A stretch of 37,671 nucleotides of DNA from Zetaproteobacteria bacterium (GTDB lineage: Bacteria; Pseudomonadota; Zetaproteobacteria; Mariprofundales; Mariprofundaceae). The stretch is taken from positions 1 through 37,671 of the forward strand of contig NVWS02000102.1 in NCBI GenBank assembly GCA_002746295.2. Reading direction: 5' to 3'. Below are positions 16,741 through 26,471 of this stretch, one piece after another. The position numbers were made by a program, and so were the translations under genes. The notes below the pieces were generated by a model. The model was not told where the DNA came from and searched no databases. It saw nothing but the letters and a program-made list of their open reading frames with translations. Numbering within the stretch: the stretch's first letter is position 1; each line of letters begins with the position of its first letter.

Positions 16741-17828
16741 TGGAGTGGACCGATATGGCGCTAACAGGGCTGATTTGGGCGTTGGAGATTTTAGCGATTG
16801 CTGTTCCGATTGCTTTATCTGTGGCATATATAACTTATGCTGAACGTCGTGTGATTGGTTTGATGCAAGTGCGTAAGGGTTGTAACCGTGTGGGGCCGCT
16901 TGGTTTGTTGCAACCACTGGCTGATGGTTTAAAACTTTTCTTGAAAGAAACCATTATTCCTGCTAAATCCAATAAAATATTGTTTGTTGCTGCACCTGTG
17001 ATGGCACTGGTACCTGCTTTGGTGGCGTTTGCAGTGGTGCCTTTTGGTGAAACAACACTGTTTGGCTTGTGGGATACAGCACATGTGATGGCGATTGCTC
17101 ATTTGAATGTGGGCATCTTGTATATCCTAGCCATTTCTAGCTTGGCGATTTATGGCGTATTGATGGCTGGCTGGTCATCGAACTCCAAATATGCTTTGAT
17201 TGCTTCGGTACGCGCAACATGCCAAATGATTTCTTATGAAATATCCATGGGCTTTGCTTTGGTATGTGTATTGATGTTGGCAGGTAGTATGGATTTATCG
17301 GTGATTGTGAATGCACAGAAAGGTGGCTTCTGGCACTGGTATATTATTCCATTGTTCCCTATGTTTTTGGTGTACTTTATTTCAGGCTGTGCCGAGACCA
17401 ACCGTACACCGTTTGACTTGGTGGAAGGCGAGGCAGAGTTGGTTGCGGGTCATATTGTGGAGTATTCAGGTATGTGGTTTGCCACATTCTCGCTGGCTGA
17501 ATATGGTGCGATGATTCTGATTAGCTTGCTCACCTCGATTCTTTTCATGGGCGGATGGGATGCACCGATTCCTGCCTTGGACTTTATACCAGGTACGGTT
17601 TGGCTGCTCATGAAAACGAGCTTTTTCATCTTTGTCTTTATTTGGTTCCGCGCCACATTCCCACGTTTTCGTTATGATCAAATGATGCGTTTGGGTTGGA
17701 AAGTATTCTTACCTTGGACTTTGGCTTGGATTGCGGTTTTGGGCTTGTTTACTTATGCGGGCGAATTGAACAGTAGTTTAACGATTTTAAGTGATATGAT
17801 TGGCTACTACCAGCCTTGGAGGTCTTAA
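16740..17828 (+). CDS. nuoH: NADH-quinone oxidoreductase subunit H
   Basis: NuoH is the membrane subunit that forms much of the quinone chamber and links it to the proton channels. It has 362 residues and about eight or nine transmembrane helices. Conserved stretches include [34 protein letters not shown] and the acidic loop [21 protein letters not shown] 16740 overlaps the nuoG stop by one base; an in-frame ATG at 16755 is an alternative. NuoI starts one base after this stop. Confidence 0.96.
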   Translation: MEWTDMALTGLIWALEILAIAVPIALSVAYITYAERRVIGLMQVRKGCNRVGPLGLLQPLADGLKLFLKETIIPAKSNKILFVAAPVMALVPALVAFAVVPFGETTLFGLWDTAHVMAIAHLNVGILYILAISSLAIYGVLMAGWSSNSKYALIASVRATCQMISYEISMGFALVCVLMLAGSMDLSVIVNAQKGGFWHWYIIPLFPMFLVYFISGCAETNRTPFDLVEGEAELVAGHIVEYSGMWFATFSLAEYGAMILISLLTSILFMGGWDAPIPALDFIPGTVWLLMKTSFFIFVFIWFRATFPRFRYDQMMRLGWKVFLPWTLAWIAVLGLFTYAGELNSSLTILSDMIGYYQPWRS

Positions 17829-17829
17829 G

Positions 17830-18318
17830 ATGCAGTTGATTAAACATGCGTTTAAGACTTGGATGTTGTGGGAGCTGGTGAAAGGTCTTGCACTCACCAT
17901 GCGTTATTTCTTTAAACCAAAAATCACGGTGGAATACCCAGAAGAACGCACGCCATTATCCCCACGTTTTCGGGGTTTACATGCCTTGCGTCGTTATGAT
18001 TCAGGTGAAGAGCGTTGTATTGCTTGCAAGTTATGCGAAGTGGTGTGTCCTGCTTTGGCGATTGTGATTGAATCGGAAGAGCGGGAAGATGGAAGCCGTA
18101 GAACCACGCGTTACGATATTGATATGACCAAATGTATTTATTGTGGCTTATGTCAAGAAGCATGTCCTGTGGATGCGATTGTTGAAACCCAACATTTTGA
18201 GTATGCCAGTGAAACCCGTGAAGCATTGTATTATACCAAAGATATGTTGTTGGATGTGGGTGACCGTTATGAATCTCAAATTGCAGCCAATATTGAAGCC
18301 GATGCAAAATATCATTAA
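17830..18318 (+). CDS. nuoI: NADH-quinone oxidoreductase subunit I
   Basis: NuoI is the ferredoxin-like subunit carrying clusters N6a and N6b between NuoG and NuoB. It has 162 residues, and the two [4Fe-4S] motifs are complete: C63/C66/C69/C73 and C102/C105/C108/C112, each ending in CP. An N-terminal amphipathic segment contacts the membrane. I use ATG 17830, preceded by TTGGAGG, not the in-frame ATG at 17800 inside nuoH, because the family N-terminus begins here. Confidence 0.96.
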   Translation: MQLIKHAFKTWMLWELVKGLALTMRYFFKPKITVEYPEERTPLSPRFRGLHALRRYDSGEERCIACKLCEVVCPALAIVIESEEREDGSRRTTRYDIDMTKCIYCGLCQEACPVDAIVETQHFEYASETREALYYTKDMLLDVGDRYESQIAANIEADAKYH

Positions 18319-18344
18319 GTGTCAGATAGGGATTAGGAGGGGAA

Positions 18345-18929
18345 ATGTTTGAAGCTGGATTCTTTTATCTGTTTGCAACGATGGCAGTTGTGGGTGGCAT
18401 GGGCGTGGTGTTGGCAAGACATACCATGCATTCTGTGATGTTTTTGATTTTTTGTTTTTTCAACTCCGCAGGTTTGTTTTTTCTATTGGATGCCGAATTT
18501 TTGGGCATCATCTTGATTTTGATTTACGTGGGTGCAGTCATGGTGTTGTTTATGTTTGTCATCATGATGTTGGAAGTGAATCAAGCCAAACTGCGTGAAG
18601 GGTTTCTGCAATATTTACCGATGGGCGGCATGATTGCATTGATTTTGTTGATTGAATTTATTGGTGCAGCCAGCAGTGGTATTTTTCATACGGATGCGAT
18701 TGCAGCGGTCGGACATTTCGGAAAAGATGTCAATAACACGGTTGAAATTGGCAAAATCTTGTATACCCAATACCTATTGGGCTTTGAAATTGCCGCGATT
18801 ATTTTGTTGGTTGCTTTGGTGGGTGCGATTGTATTGACCTTGCGTACGCGCCAAGATGCCAAATACCAAAATATTTCCAAACAAGTGAATGTACGCAAAG
18901 AAGATCGTTTGCGTAAGGTGAGGATGTAA
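18345..18929 (+). CDS. nuoJ: NADH-quinone oxidoreductase subunit J
   Basis: NuoJ is a membrane subunit of complex I with five transmembrane helices. It has 194 residues. The third-helix family motif [24 protein letters not shown] is present, including the tyrosine region linked to helix rotation during turnover. A strong TAGGAGGGG site lies before ATG 18345. The 26-base gap after nuoI is the longest inside the nuo cluster, and I see no promoter in it. Confidence 0.95.
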   Translation: MFEAGFFYLFATMAVVGGMGVVLARHTMHSVMFLIFCFFNSAGLFFLLDAEFLGIILILIYVGAVMVLFMFVIMMLEVNQAKLREGFLQYLPMGGMIALILLIEFIGAASSGIFHTDAIAAVGHFGKDVNNTVEIGKILYTQYLLGFEIAAIILLVALVGAIVLTLRTRQDAKYQNISKQVNVRKEDRLRKVRM

Positions 18930-18931
18930 TC

Positions 18932-19237
18932 ATGATTGGTTTATCAGATTATTTGATTGTGGCTGCCTGTTTGTTTTCTTTGGGTGTGATTGGTCTTTTC
19001 TTGAATCGTAAAAATGTGATTACCATTTTAATGTGTATTGAGCTTATCTTATTGGCGGTCAATATTAATTTTGTGGCATTTTCGCATTATTTACAGGATA
19101 TATCGGGTCAGATTTTTGTATTTTTTGTGTTGACAGTCGCAGCATCGGAAGTGGCGGTCGGTTTAGCGATTTTGGTTTCATTTTATCGTAACCGTCGTTC
19201 AATTGATGTTGAAGATATCAATACATTGCAGGGTTAG
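18932..19237 (+). CDS. nuoK: NADH-quinone oxidoreductase subunit K
   Basis: NuoK is a small (101-residue) membrane subunit homologous to MrpC, with three transmembrane helices. The two functionally important buried glutamates of the family can be seen in [18 protein letters not shown] (helix 2) and [13 protein letters not shown] (helix 3). It starts 2 bases after nuoJ and is followed 11 bases later by nuoL. Confidence 0.96.
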   Translation: MIGLSDYLIVAACLFSLGVIGLFLNRKNVITILMCIELILLAVNINFVAFSHYLQDISGQIFVFFVLTVAASEVAVGLAILVSFYRNRRSIDVEDINTLQG

Positions 19238-19248
19238 GGGAGGCTTTC

Positions 19249-21231
19249 GTGGGAGAAACCATCACAACGTTGAATACGTTTGAATTATTGGCAATTCCAG
19301 CCTTGCCCTTGCTGGCTGCATTGGCAGCAGGCTTGTTTGGTTGGTTTTTAAAAGAAAAATTAACACACTTTATAACTTGTTCGGCGGTGATTCTGGCGGC
19401 TGTTTTATCTGTGGATGTATTTGTTCAAGTGCTACATGGTGCTTCTTTTTATGGTAATTTTTGGACATGGATGGTTTCGAAAGATTTCATGGTGTCCGTA
19501 GGTATGATGATAGATCCCTTGACGGTTGCTATGATGGTGACAGTCACGGTTGTTTCAGCCTGTGTGCATCTATATACCATTGGTTATATGCATGGTGACC
19601 CCGGTTATTCGCGTTTCTTTGCTTATATTTCAGCATTTACCTTCTCCATGTTGGTCTTGGTGATGGGCAATAACTTTTTCACCTTGTTCTTTGGTTGGGA
19701 AGCAGTGGGCTTGTTCTCATACTTGTTGATTGGTTTTTGGTTCAAACGCGAACCTGCGAATTATGCAGCACTGAAAGCTTTTATCGTCAACCGTGTGGGT
19801 GATTTTGGTTTTGCTGTGGGTATTTTGGCGGTTTGGTATTACTTTGGTACGGTGGATTATCGTGAAGTCTTTGCTATGGTTTCTACATTTGTAGCAGAAG
19901 GTCATGTCTTAAACTTCCTTGGTTGGGAAATGGATGCCATTACTTTTATTTGTTTGGCACTGTTTATTGGTGCGATGGGTAAGTCAGGTCAAGTGCCATT
20001 GCATGTTTGGTTGCCTGATTCCATGGAAGGCCCCACACCGATTTCAGCGTTGATTCATGCGGCAACGATGGTGACAGCAGGTGTGTTCATGGTGGCGCGT
20101 TTATCACCGATGTTTGAATACTCTGAAACAGCCTTGGCGGCGGTTATTTTGGTGGGTGCGGTGACAGCTTGGATGTGTGCAACGATTGGCTTGGTGCAAA
20201 ATGACATCAAACGTGTGATTGCTTATTCAACATGTTCGCAATTGGGTTATATGTTTGTGGCATGTGGTGTATCGGCTTACTCGGCAGGGATTTTTCACCT
20301 GATGACCCATGCCTATTTTAAATCTTTATTATTTTTGGCGGCAGGTTCGGTGATTCATGCTGTGTTGGCAGAGCAAGATATTCGTAAGATGGGTCAGTTG
20401 CGTAAATATATGCCGATTACCTATATCACCATGTTTATTGCTGCGTTGGCATTGGCGGGTATTCCACCCTTTGCAGGTTTCTGGTCAAAAGATTTGATTA
20501 TTGAAGCAGCGATGGTTCGAGACATGGGATGGGTCAGTGAAGTCGGTTATTGGGCATTGTTGTCAGGTGTCTTCATGACGGCATTTTATACCTTCCGTAT
20601 GTTCTTCTTAACTTTTCATAATTCGGATCGTGTGCCTGCGGCGACCAAAAAACATTTACATGAGTCCCCGAAGGTGATGACTATACCCTTGATGATTTTA
20701 GCGGTGGGTGCTTTGGGTTCAGGTTTATGGGGTGTCTATGTGTTGGACATTGCCAACCCTGAAGTGGTGAATGGCTTCTTTGGTCACTCTTTGTTTGTAT
20801 TGGATGCACATAATCCATTGTTGAAATTGGAACTTGAGGGACATGATCCATTCTTTATGACATTGCCATTTTGGTTGGCGGTTGGCGGTATTGCTTTGGC
20901 TTATGGGTTCTACTTTAAAGAATCGGTCATGCCTGCGAAATTGGCAGCAACATTTCCAGCTTTATACACCTTCTTGTTGAACAAATGGTACTGGGATGAG
21001 TTGTATGAAAAAGTCTTTATTCGTCCTACACAATGTTTGGGTCAAATGCTTTGGCAAAAAGCTGATTTGGGCATGATTGATAAAGGCATTGTGCATGGTG
21101 GGATTATTGATTCAGTGGCATCGGGTGCAGCCAAACTGCGTACGATGCAAACAGGCATGGTTTATCATTATGCGTATGGGATGGTGATTGGTGTGTTTGG
21201 TTTGCTAACGTGGCTGTTGTTGAAGGCATAG
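19249..21231 (+). CDS. nuoL: NADH-quinone oxidoreductase subunit L
   Basis: NuoL is the distal antiporter-like proton-pumping subunit. At 660 residues it has the length expected for about 16 transmembrane helices including the lateral helix that runs along the membrane arm. Family motifs include FFGWEAVGLFSYLLIGFW, GAMGKSGQVPLHVWLPDSME and PTPISALIHAATMVTAGVF, which contain the key acidic and lysine residues. It starts at a GTG (19249) preceded by GGGGAGG. Confidence 0.97.
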   Translation: MGETITTLNTFELLAIPALPLLAALAAGLFGWFLKEKLTHFITCSAVILAAVLSVDVFVQVLHGASFYGNFWTWMVSKDFMVSVGMMIDPLTVAMMVTVTVVSACVHLYTIGYMHGDPGYSRFFAYISAFTFSMLVLVMGNNFFTLFFGWEAVGLFSYLLIGFWFKREPANYAALKAFIVNRVGDFGFAVGILAVWYYFGTVDYREVFAMVSTFVAEGHVLNFLGWEMDAITFICLALFIGAMGKSGQVPLHVWLPDSMEGPTPISALIHAATMVTAGVFMVARLSPMFEYSETALAAVILVGAVTAWMCATIGLVQNDIKRVIAYSTCSQLGYMFVACGVSAYSAGIFHLMTHAYFKSLLFLAAGSVIHAVLAEQDIRKMGQLRKYMPITYITMFIAALALAGIPPFAGFWSKDLIIEAAMVRDMGWVSEVGYWALLSGVFMTAFYTFRMFFLTFHNSDRVPAATKKHLHESPKVMTIPLMILAVGALGSGLWGVYVLDIANPEVVNGFFGHSLFVLDAHNPLLKLELEGHDPFFMTLPFWLAVGGIALAYGFYFKESVMPAKLAATFPALYTFLLNKWYWDELYEKVFIRPTQCLGQMLWQKADLGMIDKGIVHGGIIDSVASGAAKLRTMQTGMVYHYAYGMVIGVFGLLTWLLLKA

Positions 21232-21240
21232 GGGAGATTC

Positions 21241-22818
21241 ATGGAATCGTTGTATAACGTATTGGGCTTTCCCATTCTAAGCTTGAGTATTTTCTTGCCA
21301 ACGGCAGGCGCATTGTTTATTTGGATGTTTGTCAAAGATGATGCAGCTGTTCGCTGGGCAACCCTGTCGGTTTCAGTGGCAACATTTGTTGTGACCTTGC
21401 CGTTGTTGTTATCTTTTGATCATACCACTGCGCACATGCAGTTTGAAGAGTTGCACCCATGGATTTCATCATTTAATATCAATTATGCGCTGGGTATTGA
21501 TGGTATTTCCATGCCATTCATTGTGTTGACAAGTTTGTTGACGATTGTGTGTATTGTTTCTGCATGGCGTTGTATTCAAACACGTGTGAAAGAATATATG
21601 TTGGCATTCTTAATTCTTGAAACCACATTGATTGGCGTATTTGCATCCTTGGATGCGGTGTTGTTTTACTTTTTCTGGGAAGCCATGTTGATTCCAATGT
21701 ATTTGATTATTGGTGTATGGGGTGGCAAAAACCGTGTGTATGCAACCCTAAAATTCTTCCTTTACACCTTGGGTGGTTCTGTTTTGATGTTGATTGCCAT
21801 TATGGCGATGTATTTCAAAACAGGTGGTAGTTTTAGTATGTTGGCATACATGGACTATCCGTTTAATTTTGATTGGCAATTTTGGATTTTCTTGGCGTTC
21901 TTTGTGGCGTTTGCTGTGAAAGTTCCGATGTGGCCTTTTCATACATGGCTGCCTGATGCACATACCGAAGCACCGACCGCAGGCTCGGTGATTCTGGCGG
22001 GTATTTTGTTGAAAATGGGCGCGTATGGCTTCTTGCGTTTCTCGTTGCCGATGCTACCAGATGCCTCACAATATTTTGTACCGTTTATGGTGTTTTTGAG
22101 TTTGATTGCCATTGTCTATGTTTCTTTGGTGGCGATGATGCAAACAGATTTGAAGCGTCTTATTGCTTATTCCTCGATTGCACATATGGGTTTTGTCACC
22201 TTGGGTACATTCATGTTTACTGAAATCGCTATTGAAGGTGCTGTATTTGGCATGATTTCGCATGGTTTTGTCGCTGCGGCTCTCTTCTTGTGTGTGGGTG
22301 TCTTGTATGATCGCATGCATACGCGTGAAATATCGGCGTATGGTGGAGTTGTGAATGTGATGCCCGTGTTTGCAGTGGTGATGATGTTTTTTGCCATGGC
22401 AAATGTAGCATTACCTGGTGCCTCATCGTTTGTAGCAGAAATTATGGTGCTGTTGGGTACATTTAACCCATCCCCTGAAGCGATGTTATATATGCCTTTT
22501 TCCATGAAGTGGGTGGCCATTATCGCAGCTTCGAGTGTGGTATTATCAGCATGTTATACCTTATGGATGGTGAAGCGTGTGTTGATGGGTGATTTGGTGA
22601 AAGATGAGGTGAAAACGCTGAAAGATATGAATGTGCGAGAATTTTCATTCTTTGCACCATTGATTGTATTGGTCATTTGGTTGGGTTTGTACCCCGCGCC
22701 TGCCTTGGATTTGTTGCATGTAACAGTGGCTCACTTGGTGGATCAAGCAACAAGCAGTAAACTGGCGGATGCAGCACTGATTGCTCAAGGCGCTGCGGCG
22801 CATCTAACAGGACATTGA
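21241..22818 (+). CDS. nuoM: NADH-quinone oxidoreductase subunit M
   Basis: NuoM is the second antiporter-like proton-pumping subunit (525 residues, about 14 transmembrane helices). Conserved segments include FYFFWEAMLIPMYLIIGVWG, with the key glutamate, FAVKVPMWPFHTWLPDAHTE and APTAGSVILAGILLKMGAYG. The start ATG 21241 follows GGGGAGA. It lies 9 bases after nuoL and 7 before nuoN, with no sign of damage. Confidence 0.97.
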   Translation: MESLYNVLGFPILSLSIFLPTAGALFIWMFVKDDAAVRWATLSVSVATFVVTLPLLLSFDHTTAHMQFEELHPWISSFNINYALGIDGISMPFIVLTSLLTIVCIVSAWRCIQTRVKEYMLAFLILETTLIGVFASLDAVLFYFFWEAMLIPMYLIIGVWGGKNRVYATLKFFLYTLGGSVLMLIAIMAMYFKTGGSFSMLAYMDYPFNFDWQFWIFLAFFVAFAVKVPMWPFHTWLPDAHTEAPTAGSVILAGILLKMGAYGFLRFSLPMLPDASQYFVPFMVFLSLIAIVYVSLVAMMQTDLKRLIAYSSIAHMGFVTLGTFMFTEIAIEGAVFGMISHGFVAAALFLCVGVLYDRMHTREISAYGGVVNVMPVFAVVMMFFAMANVALPGASSFVAEIMVLLGTFNPSPEAMLYMPFSMKWVAIIAASSVVLSACYTLWMVKRVLMGDLVKDEVKTLKDMNVREFSFFAPLIVLVIWLGLYPAPALDLLHVTVAHLVDQATSSKLADAALIAQGAAAHLTGH

Positions 22819-22825
22819 GGTAATC

Positions 22826-24289
22826 ATGGCACACGTAACTTTCCCATTTCCATTCCCTGAGCATCTAGGGCTGCTGCTCCCTGAAATGATTATCGCAGTG
22901 ATGGCGATGGTTCTTTTGATATGGGATTTATTTATTCCCAAAGATAAGAAACAGTGGGTGGCTTATGCCACAGTTTTGGTTTGCATTGTCACTGCTGTAG
23001 CCGTGGTTCAAGTGACAACAGGGCTTTCGACAACAGGTTTTTATGGCTATTTTGTGATGGATCCTTTGGCTTCGTTTGCCAAACTACTTATTTTATTGGC
23101 AACGGTTTTCGGTGTTATTCTTTCGTTTGATTATATGAAGGATGAAGAAAACATGGGTGAATATTATTGTCTGATGTTGTTTTCAGTATTGGGTATGATG
23201 TTCTTGGTTTCTGCCAATAATTTTGTCACCATGTATTTGGGTCTTGAGTTGATGGCATTGAGTATTTATGTGTTGGTGGGTTATCAACGCAATGTGTTGC
23301 GCTCGTCTGAAGCGGCGTTGAAGTATTTCATTCTGGGGTCGCTTGCATCAGGTATGTTGCTTTATGGCATCACATTCCTATATGGGGTGACCACAAGCTT
23401 TAGTTTTGCAACGATTGGTCCTGCATTGGGTGTCGCCAATGAATCGGCGCATGGTGTGGTCATGTTGGGCTTGGTCTTTGTGTTGGCAGGTATGGCATTT
23501 AAAGTATCGATTGCACCCTTTCACATGTGGACACCTGATACCTATGAAGGCGCACCCACCCCTGTGACAGCTTTTATTTCAGTGGCACCCAAAGTGGCTG
23601 GCTTTGTCATTTTTATGCGTATTTTGCACGATGTCTTTCCAGAAATTCAAGTCGATTATACCAATATTTTGGTGGTGCTAGCAGCGATTACGATTGTTGT
23701 TGGTAATGTGGCAGCGATTGCACAGCGTAATATCAAACGCATGATGGCATACTCAACAGTGGGTCATGTGGGTTTTATCTTGCTGGGACTGATTGCTGCC
23801 AATGAAGCAGGTTATACTGGTTCTTTGGTTTATCTGACTGTTTACTTGTTTATGAATATGGGTGTGTTTGCGATCGTTATTTTGATGCGTCGAGATGGTA
23901 TGGATGGTGAGTTATTGGATGATTTTGCAGGTCTTTCCAAAGTTCGCCCTGGTTATGCTTTAGCCATGGGCTTGTTGTTGTTCTCCTTGGCTGGTATTCC
24001 ATTTTTGGGTGGTTTCTGGGCAAAATATGCGGTGCTTCTTCCTTTGATTGGGGCAGGGCATTTATACTTGGCACTGTTGGCGATTGTTTTCTCGGTGGTG
24101 GGTGCTTTTTATTACTTGCGTGTCGTGAAGTATATGTACTTTGATGATGCACGGGTCACCTTCAATTTCATTGAAAACCCTGCCATGCAAGCTGTGGTGA
24201 TTGTGAGTACCTTGGCTATTGTGGCGATTGGTTTATATCCAGATCCTGTCATGCAGCTTTGTAAGCAAGCCTTGGTTGGGTTTATTTAA
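22826..24289 (+). CDS. nuoN: NADH-quinone oxidoreductase subunit N
   Basis: NuoN is the third antiporter-like subunit and the last gene of the operon. It has 487 residues and about 14 transmembrane helices, with the motifs MYLGLELMALSIYVLVGYQR, MAFKVSIAPFHMWTPDTYEG and PTPVTAFISVAPKVAGF. Its length is typical of bacterial NuoN. It is followed by a 188-base gap with an inverted repeat and then the rpmE promoter. Confidence 0.97.
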   Translation: MAHVTFPFPFPEHLGLLLPEMIIAVMAMVLLIWDLFIPKDKKQWVAYATVLVCIVTAVAVVQVTTGLSTTGFYGYFVMDPLASFAKLLILLATVFGVILSFDYMKDEENMGEYYCLMLFSVLGMMFLVSANNFVTMYLGLELMALSIYVLVGYQRNVLRSSEAALKYFILGSLASGMLLYGITFLYGVTTSFSFATIGPALGVANESAHGVVMLGLVFVLAGMAFKVSIAPFHMWTPDTYEGAPTPVTAFISVAPKVAGFVIFMRILHDVFPEIQVDYTNILVVLAAITIVVGNVAAIAQRNIKRMMAYSTVGHVGFILLGLIAANEAGYTGSLVYLTVYLFMNMGVFAIVILMRRDGMDGELLDDFAGLSKVRPGYALAMGLLLFSLAGIPFLGGFWAKYAVLLPLIGAGHLYLALLAIVFSVVGAFYYLRVVKYMYFDDARVTFNFIENPAMQAVVIVSTLAIVAIGLYPDPVMQLCKQALVGFI

Positions 24290-24303
24290 AGAAGTAAATA
24301 TCG

Positions 24304-24360
24304 TGTGTGAATTTTAAGGCAATATCCATGTGTTGATGGTGGCATAAAAATTCATGCACA
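24304..24360 (+). other. Inverted repeat downstream of nuoN
   Basis: TGTGTGAATTTT (24304-24315) pairs with AAAATTCATGCACA (24347-24360) with a two-base bulge. Inside the loop, CCAT/ATGG (24326-24339) can form a second small stem. There is no T-run after it, so it is not a standard intrinsic terminator. It may act as a 3' end stabiliser for nuo mRNA. Function is unproven. Confidence 0.35.
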
Positions 24361-24414
24361 TATCGATTGAAAACCCAGTAACCCCTTGTTTATGATGGGT
24401 GGGAAATAATTATC

Positions 24415-24443
24415 TTGAAAAGTAGTGGCGTTTAGGTTAGAAA
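24415..24443 (+). promoter_or_regulatory. Predicted rpmE promoter
   Basis: TTGAAA (24415-24420) and TAGAAA (24438-24443) are separated by exactly 17 bases, ending 34 bases before the rpmE start codon. The boxes resemble those predicted before nuoA. Confidence 0.5.
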
Positions 24444-24477
24444 TCGCCGCCTTTTTGAAGTTAACAGGAGTAGCAAC

Positions 24478-24690
24478 GTGAAAGCTGGCATTCATCCTGA
24501 ATACGTTACATCCAATGTAACCTGTTCTTGTGGCAACACATTTGAGACGCGTTCAACCAAAGGCGACATTCATGTAGAAGTTTGTTCTGCTTGTCATCCG
24601 TTTTATACGGGTAAGCAGAAGGTGATGGATACTGAAGGTCGCGTAGAACGCTTCTATAAGAAATACGGCAAGCCTGCAAAGGCAGCTTAA
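24478..24690 (+). CDS. rpmE: Large ribosomal subunit protein bL31
   Basis: bL31 sits at the ribosome central protuberance and contributes to an intersubunit bridge. The 70-residue protein has the zinc-binding form, with cysteines C16, C18, C36 and C39 (CSC and CSAC). This is the form often swapped for a zinc-free paralogue under zinc starvation; no such paralogue is in the window. It starts with GTG, with AACAGGAG 9 bases upstream. It forms its own short transcription unit, closed by a hairpin just downstream. Confidence 0.96.
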   Translation: MKAGIHPEYVTSNVTCSCGNTFETRSTKGDIHVEVCSACHPFYTGKQKVMDTEGRVERFYKKYGKPAKAA

Positions 24691-24693
24691 TGT

Positions 24694-24741
24694 CAACAAA
24701 GCCCTTTTAGGAAATTTATTTTCCTAAAAAGGGTTTTGTTG
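24694..24741 (+). terminator. Hairpin terminator after rpmE
   Basis: A near-perfect stem of about 21 pairs (24694-24714 with 24720-24741, one G-T pair and one bulge) encloses an AT-rich loop. The 3' arm contains TTTTGTT but no long T-run follows, so termination may be partial. The arm also overlaps a candidate -35 box for rplU. Confidence 0.65.
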
Positions 24742-24764
24742 CATCATTTATTAGAGATTAGGAT
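24736..24764 (+). promoter_or_regulatory. Weak candidate promoter for rplU-rpmA
   Basis: TTGTTG (24736-24741) and TAGGAT (24759-24764) are 17 bases apart; each matches consensus at four of six positions. It is the best candidate in the gap, and its -35 lies in the end of the terminator stem. Confidence 0.3.
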
Positions 24765-24778
24765 ACTGGAGAATATAG

Positions 24779-25087
24779 ATGTACGCAGTTATTCGTACCG
24801 GTGGTAAGCAGTATCGCGTTCAGGAAGGAGATGTCCTGCGCGTTGAGAAGCTTAACAGCGAAATTGGTCAAGAAGTCGTCTTTGAAGATGTACTTTTAGT
24901 TGGCGAAGGTGATGCTATCAAAGTTGGTAGTGACATCGCAGAAGGCAGTGTAAAAGCTGTGGTTACTGAACAGGCACGCGATAAGAAGGTTGTAATCTTC
25001 AAGAAACGTCGTCGTAAAAATTATCGTTTAACCAAGGGTCATCGTCAGTCGTTCACGGCTGTGAAGATCGGCGCGATTGGAGGCTAA
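24779..25087 (+). CDS. rplU: Large ribosomal subunit protein bL21
   Basis: bL21 is a 23S rRNA-binding protein of the large subunit. The 102-residue protein begins with the family signature MYAVIRTGGKQYRVQEGD and ends with the basic stretch KKRRRKNYRLTKGHRQSFT and VKIGAI. A CTGGAGAA site precedes the ATG. It is followed 3 bases later by rpmA, the standard pair, and then by obgE. Confidence 0.97.
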   Translation: MYAVIRTGGKQYRVQEGDVLRVEKLNSEIGQEVVFEDVLLVGEGDAIKVGSDIAEGSVKAVVTEQARDKKVVIFKKRRRKNYRLTKGHRQSFTAVKIGAIGG

Positions 25088-25090
25088 GAA

Positions 25091-25339
25091 ATGGCACATA
25101 AGAAAGCAGGCGGCTCCACCAGTAATGGTCGCGATTCCAATTCCAAGCGTTTAGGCGTGAAAAAATATGCAGGTGAAGTGGTGATTTCGGGTAATATCAT
25201 TGTTCGCCAACGTGGAACAAAAATTCGTCCAGGTGATAACGTAGGTTGCGGTCGTGACTATACATTGTTTGCTTTGACAGATGGTAAAATTGAATATTTC
25301 AAACGTGCAGGTCGTACAACAGTTCGCGTTGTAAGTTAA
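25091..25339 (+). CDS. rpmA: Large ribosomal subunit protein bL27
   Basis: bL27 reaches toward the peptidyl-transferase centre with its N-terminal tail. The 82-residue protein begins [24 protein letters not shown], the directly mature form without the cleavable N-terminal extension found in Firmicutes. It pairs with rplU, and a strong terminator follows at 25363. Confidence 0.97.
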   Translation: MAHKKAGGSTSNGRDSNSKRLGVKKYAGEVVISGNIIVRQRGTKIRPGDNVGCGRDYTLFALTDGKIEYFKRAGRTTVRVVS

Positions 25340-25362
25340 TTTTTGTTTGAAATGAATCTTTG

Positions 25363-25392
25363 AAAGAGGGCGCGGAAACGTGCCCTCTTTTT
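25363..25392 (+). terminator. Intrinsic terminator after rpmA
   Basis: A 12-pair stem (AAAGAGGGCGCG / CGTGCCCTCTTT, one G-T pair) closes a GAAA tetraloop and runs into TTTTT. This is a textbook intrinsic terminator separating rplU-rpmA from the obgE operon, though obgE starts only about 30 bases later, so some read-through would be needed unless it has its own promoter. Confidence 0.85.
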
Positions 25393-25424
25393 GTGTTTGT
25401 GGGCTAGTGGAGAAGGAATGACGT

Positions 25425-26471
25425 ATGCGCTTTATTGATGAAGTGAAAATTGATGTTCGTGCGGGAAATGGTGGCGCTGGTAGCCGCTCTTTTCGGCGTG
25501 AAAAGTATATCCCAAAAGGCGGCCCTGATGGTGGCAATGGTGGTCGTGGTGGGCATGTTATTCTCGAAGCAAGCCGTGATAAAAACACCTTGCAGGAGTT
25601 ATATCTTCGTAAGCACTTGTTTGCAGAGCATGGGAAATCGGGTGCTGGACGCAAAATGCACGGTCGTATGGGTGCAGATATTGTGGTTCAAGTGCCAGTG
25701 GGTACGGTCGTAAAGGATGAACATGGCGCACAGCTGTTTGATTTAACCGAGCATGGTCAAAAAGTCACATTGGCGCATGGTGGTGAAGGTGGTATGGGCA
25801 ATATCAACTTCGTAAGTAGTACCAACCGCGCGCCCAAGTATGCCCAGCCTGGTACAGAGGGTGAGGCGAGTGACTGTTTTCTTGAGTTAAAATCCATGGC
25901 GGATGTTGGTTTGGTTGGTTTGCCCAATGCAGGGAAATCAACATTTATTTCAAGAGTTTCCAATGCACGACCCAAAATTGCAGACTATCCTTTTACCACC
26001 TTAGCGCCGTCACTTGGGCAAGTGTTTATGGATGATGGTGATGGTTTTGTGGTGGCAGATATCCCCGGTTTAATTGGTGGAGCGCATGAAGGTAAGGGTT
26101 TAGGGCACCGATTTCTTAAGCATATTGAACGTACACGTGTGCTGTTACACTTGGTGGATGTGTTGCATCCTGATGGACAAAGTATTACCGATCAAGTGCA
26201 TGAAATTGAATCAGAATTGAAAGGTTATGGCGATTCAGTTTGGCGAAAAGAACGTTATTTGGTGCTTAATAAATTGGATATTTTATCTGCTGAAGATCGT
26301 CAACAAGCCCTTGCCGAAGCGCGTCAGCTTAATCCTGATTGCTATATGATTTCTGCGGTCACAGGTGAAGGTGTGCAAGTGTTGCTTTATGATTTATATG
26401 CGACTGTCAAGAAGGTTCAAGCTGCCGTGCATGCTGAATCAGTCGGGGCTTTGGATGAGGTGAGCGATTGA
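25425..26471 (+). CDS. obgE: Obg-family ribosome-assembly GTPase
   Basis: ObgE is a GTPase required for late assembly of the large ribosomal subunit and linked to the stringent response. The 348-residue protein has the glycine-rich Obg fold (about 1-158; GGAGSRSFRREKYIPKGGPD) and a GTPase domain with the P-loop GLPNAGKS (165-172), switch II DIPGLIGGAHEGKGLG and NKLD. It lacks the extra C-terminal OCT domain of Gram-positive Obg. ATG 25425 is preceded by GGAGAAGGA. It follows rplU-rpmA as in most bacteria and overlaps proB by 3 bases. Confidence 0.96.
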   Translation: MRFIDEVKIDVRAGNGGAGSRSFRREKYIPKGGPDGGNGGRGGHVILEASRDKNTLQELYLRKHLFAEHGKSGAGRKMHGRMGADIVVQVPVGTVVKDEHGAQLFDLTEHGQKVTLAHGGEGGMGNINFVSSTNRAPKYAQPGTEGEASDCFLELKSMADVGLVGLPNAGKSTFISRVSNARPKIADYPFTTLAPSLGQVFMDDGDGFVVADIPGLIGGAHEGKGLGHRFLKHIERTRVLLHLVDVLHPDGQSITDQVHEIESELKGYGDSVWRKERYLVLNKLDILSAEDRQQALAEARQLNPDCYMISAVTGEGVQVLLYDLYATVKKVQAAVHAESVGALDEVSD

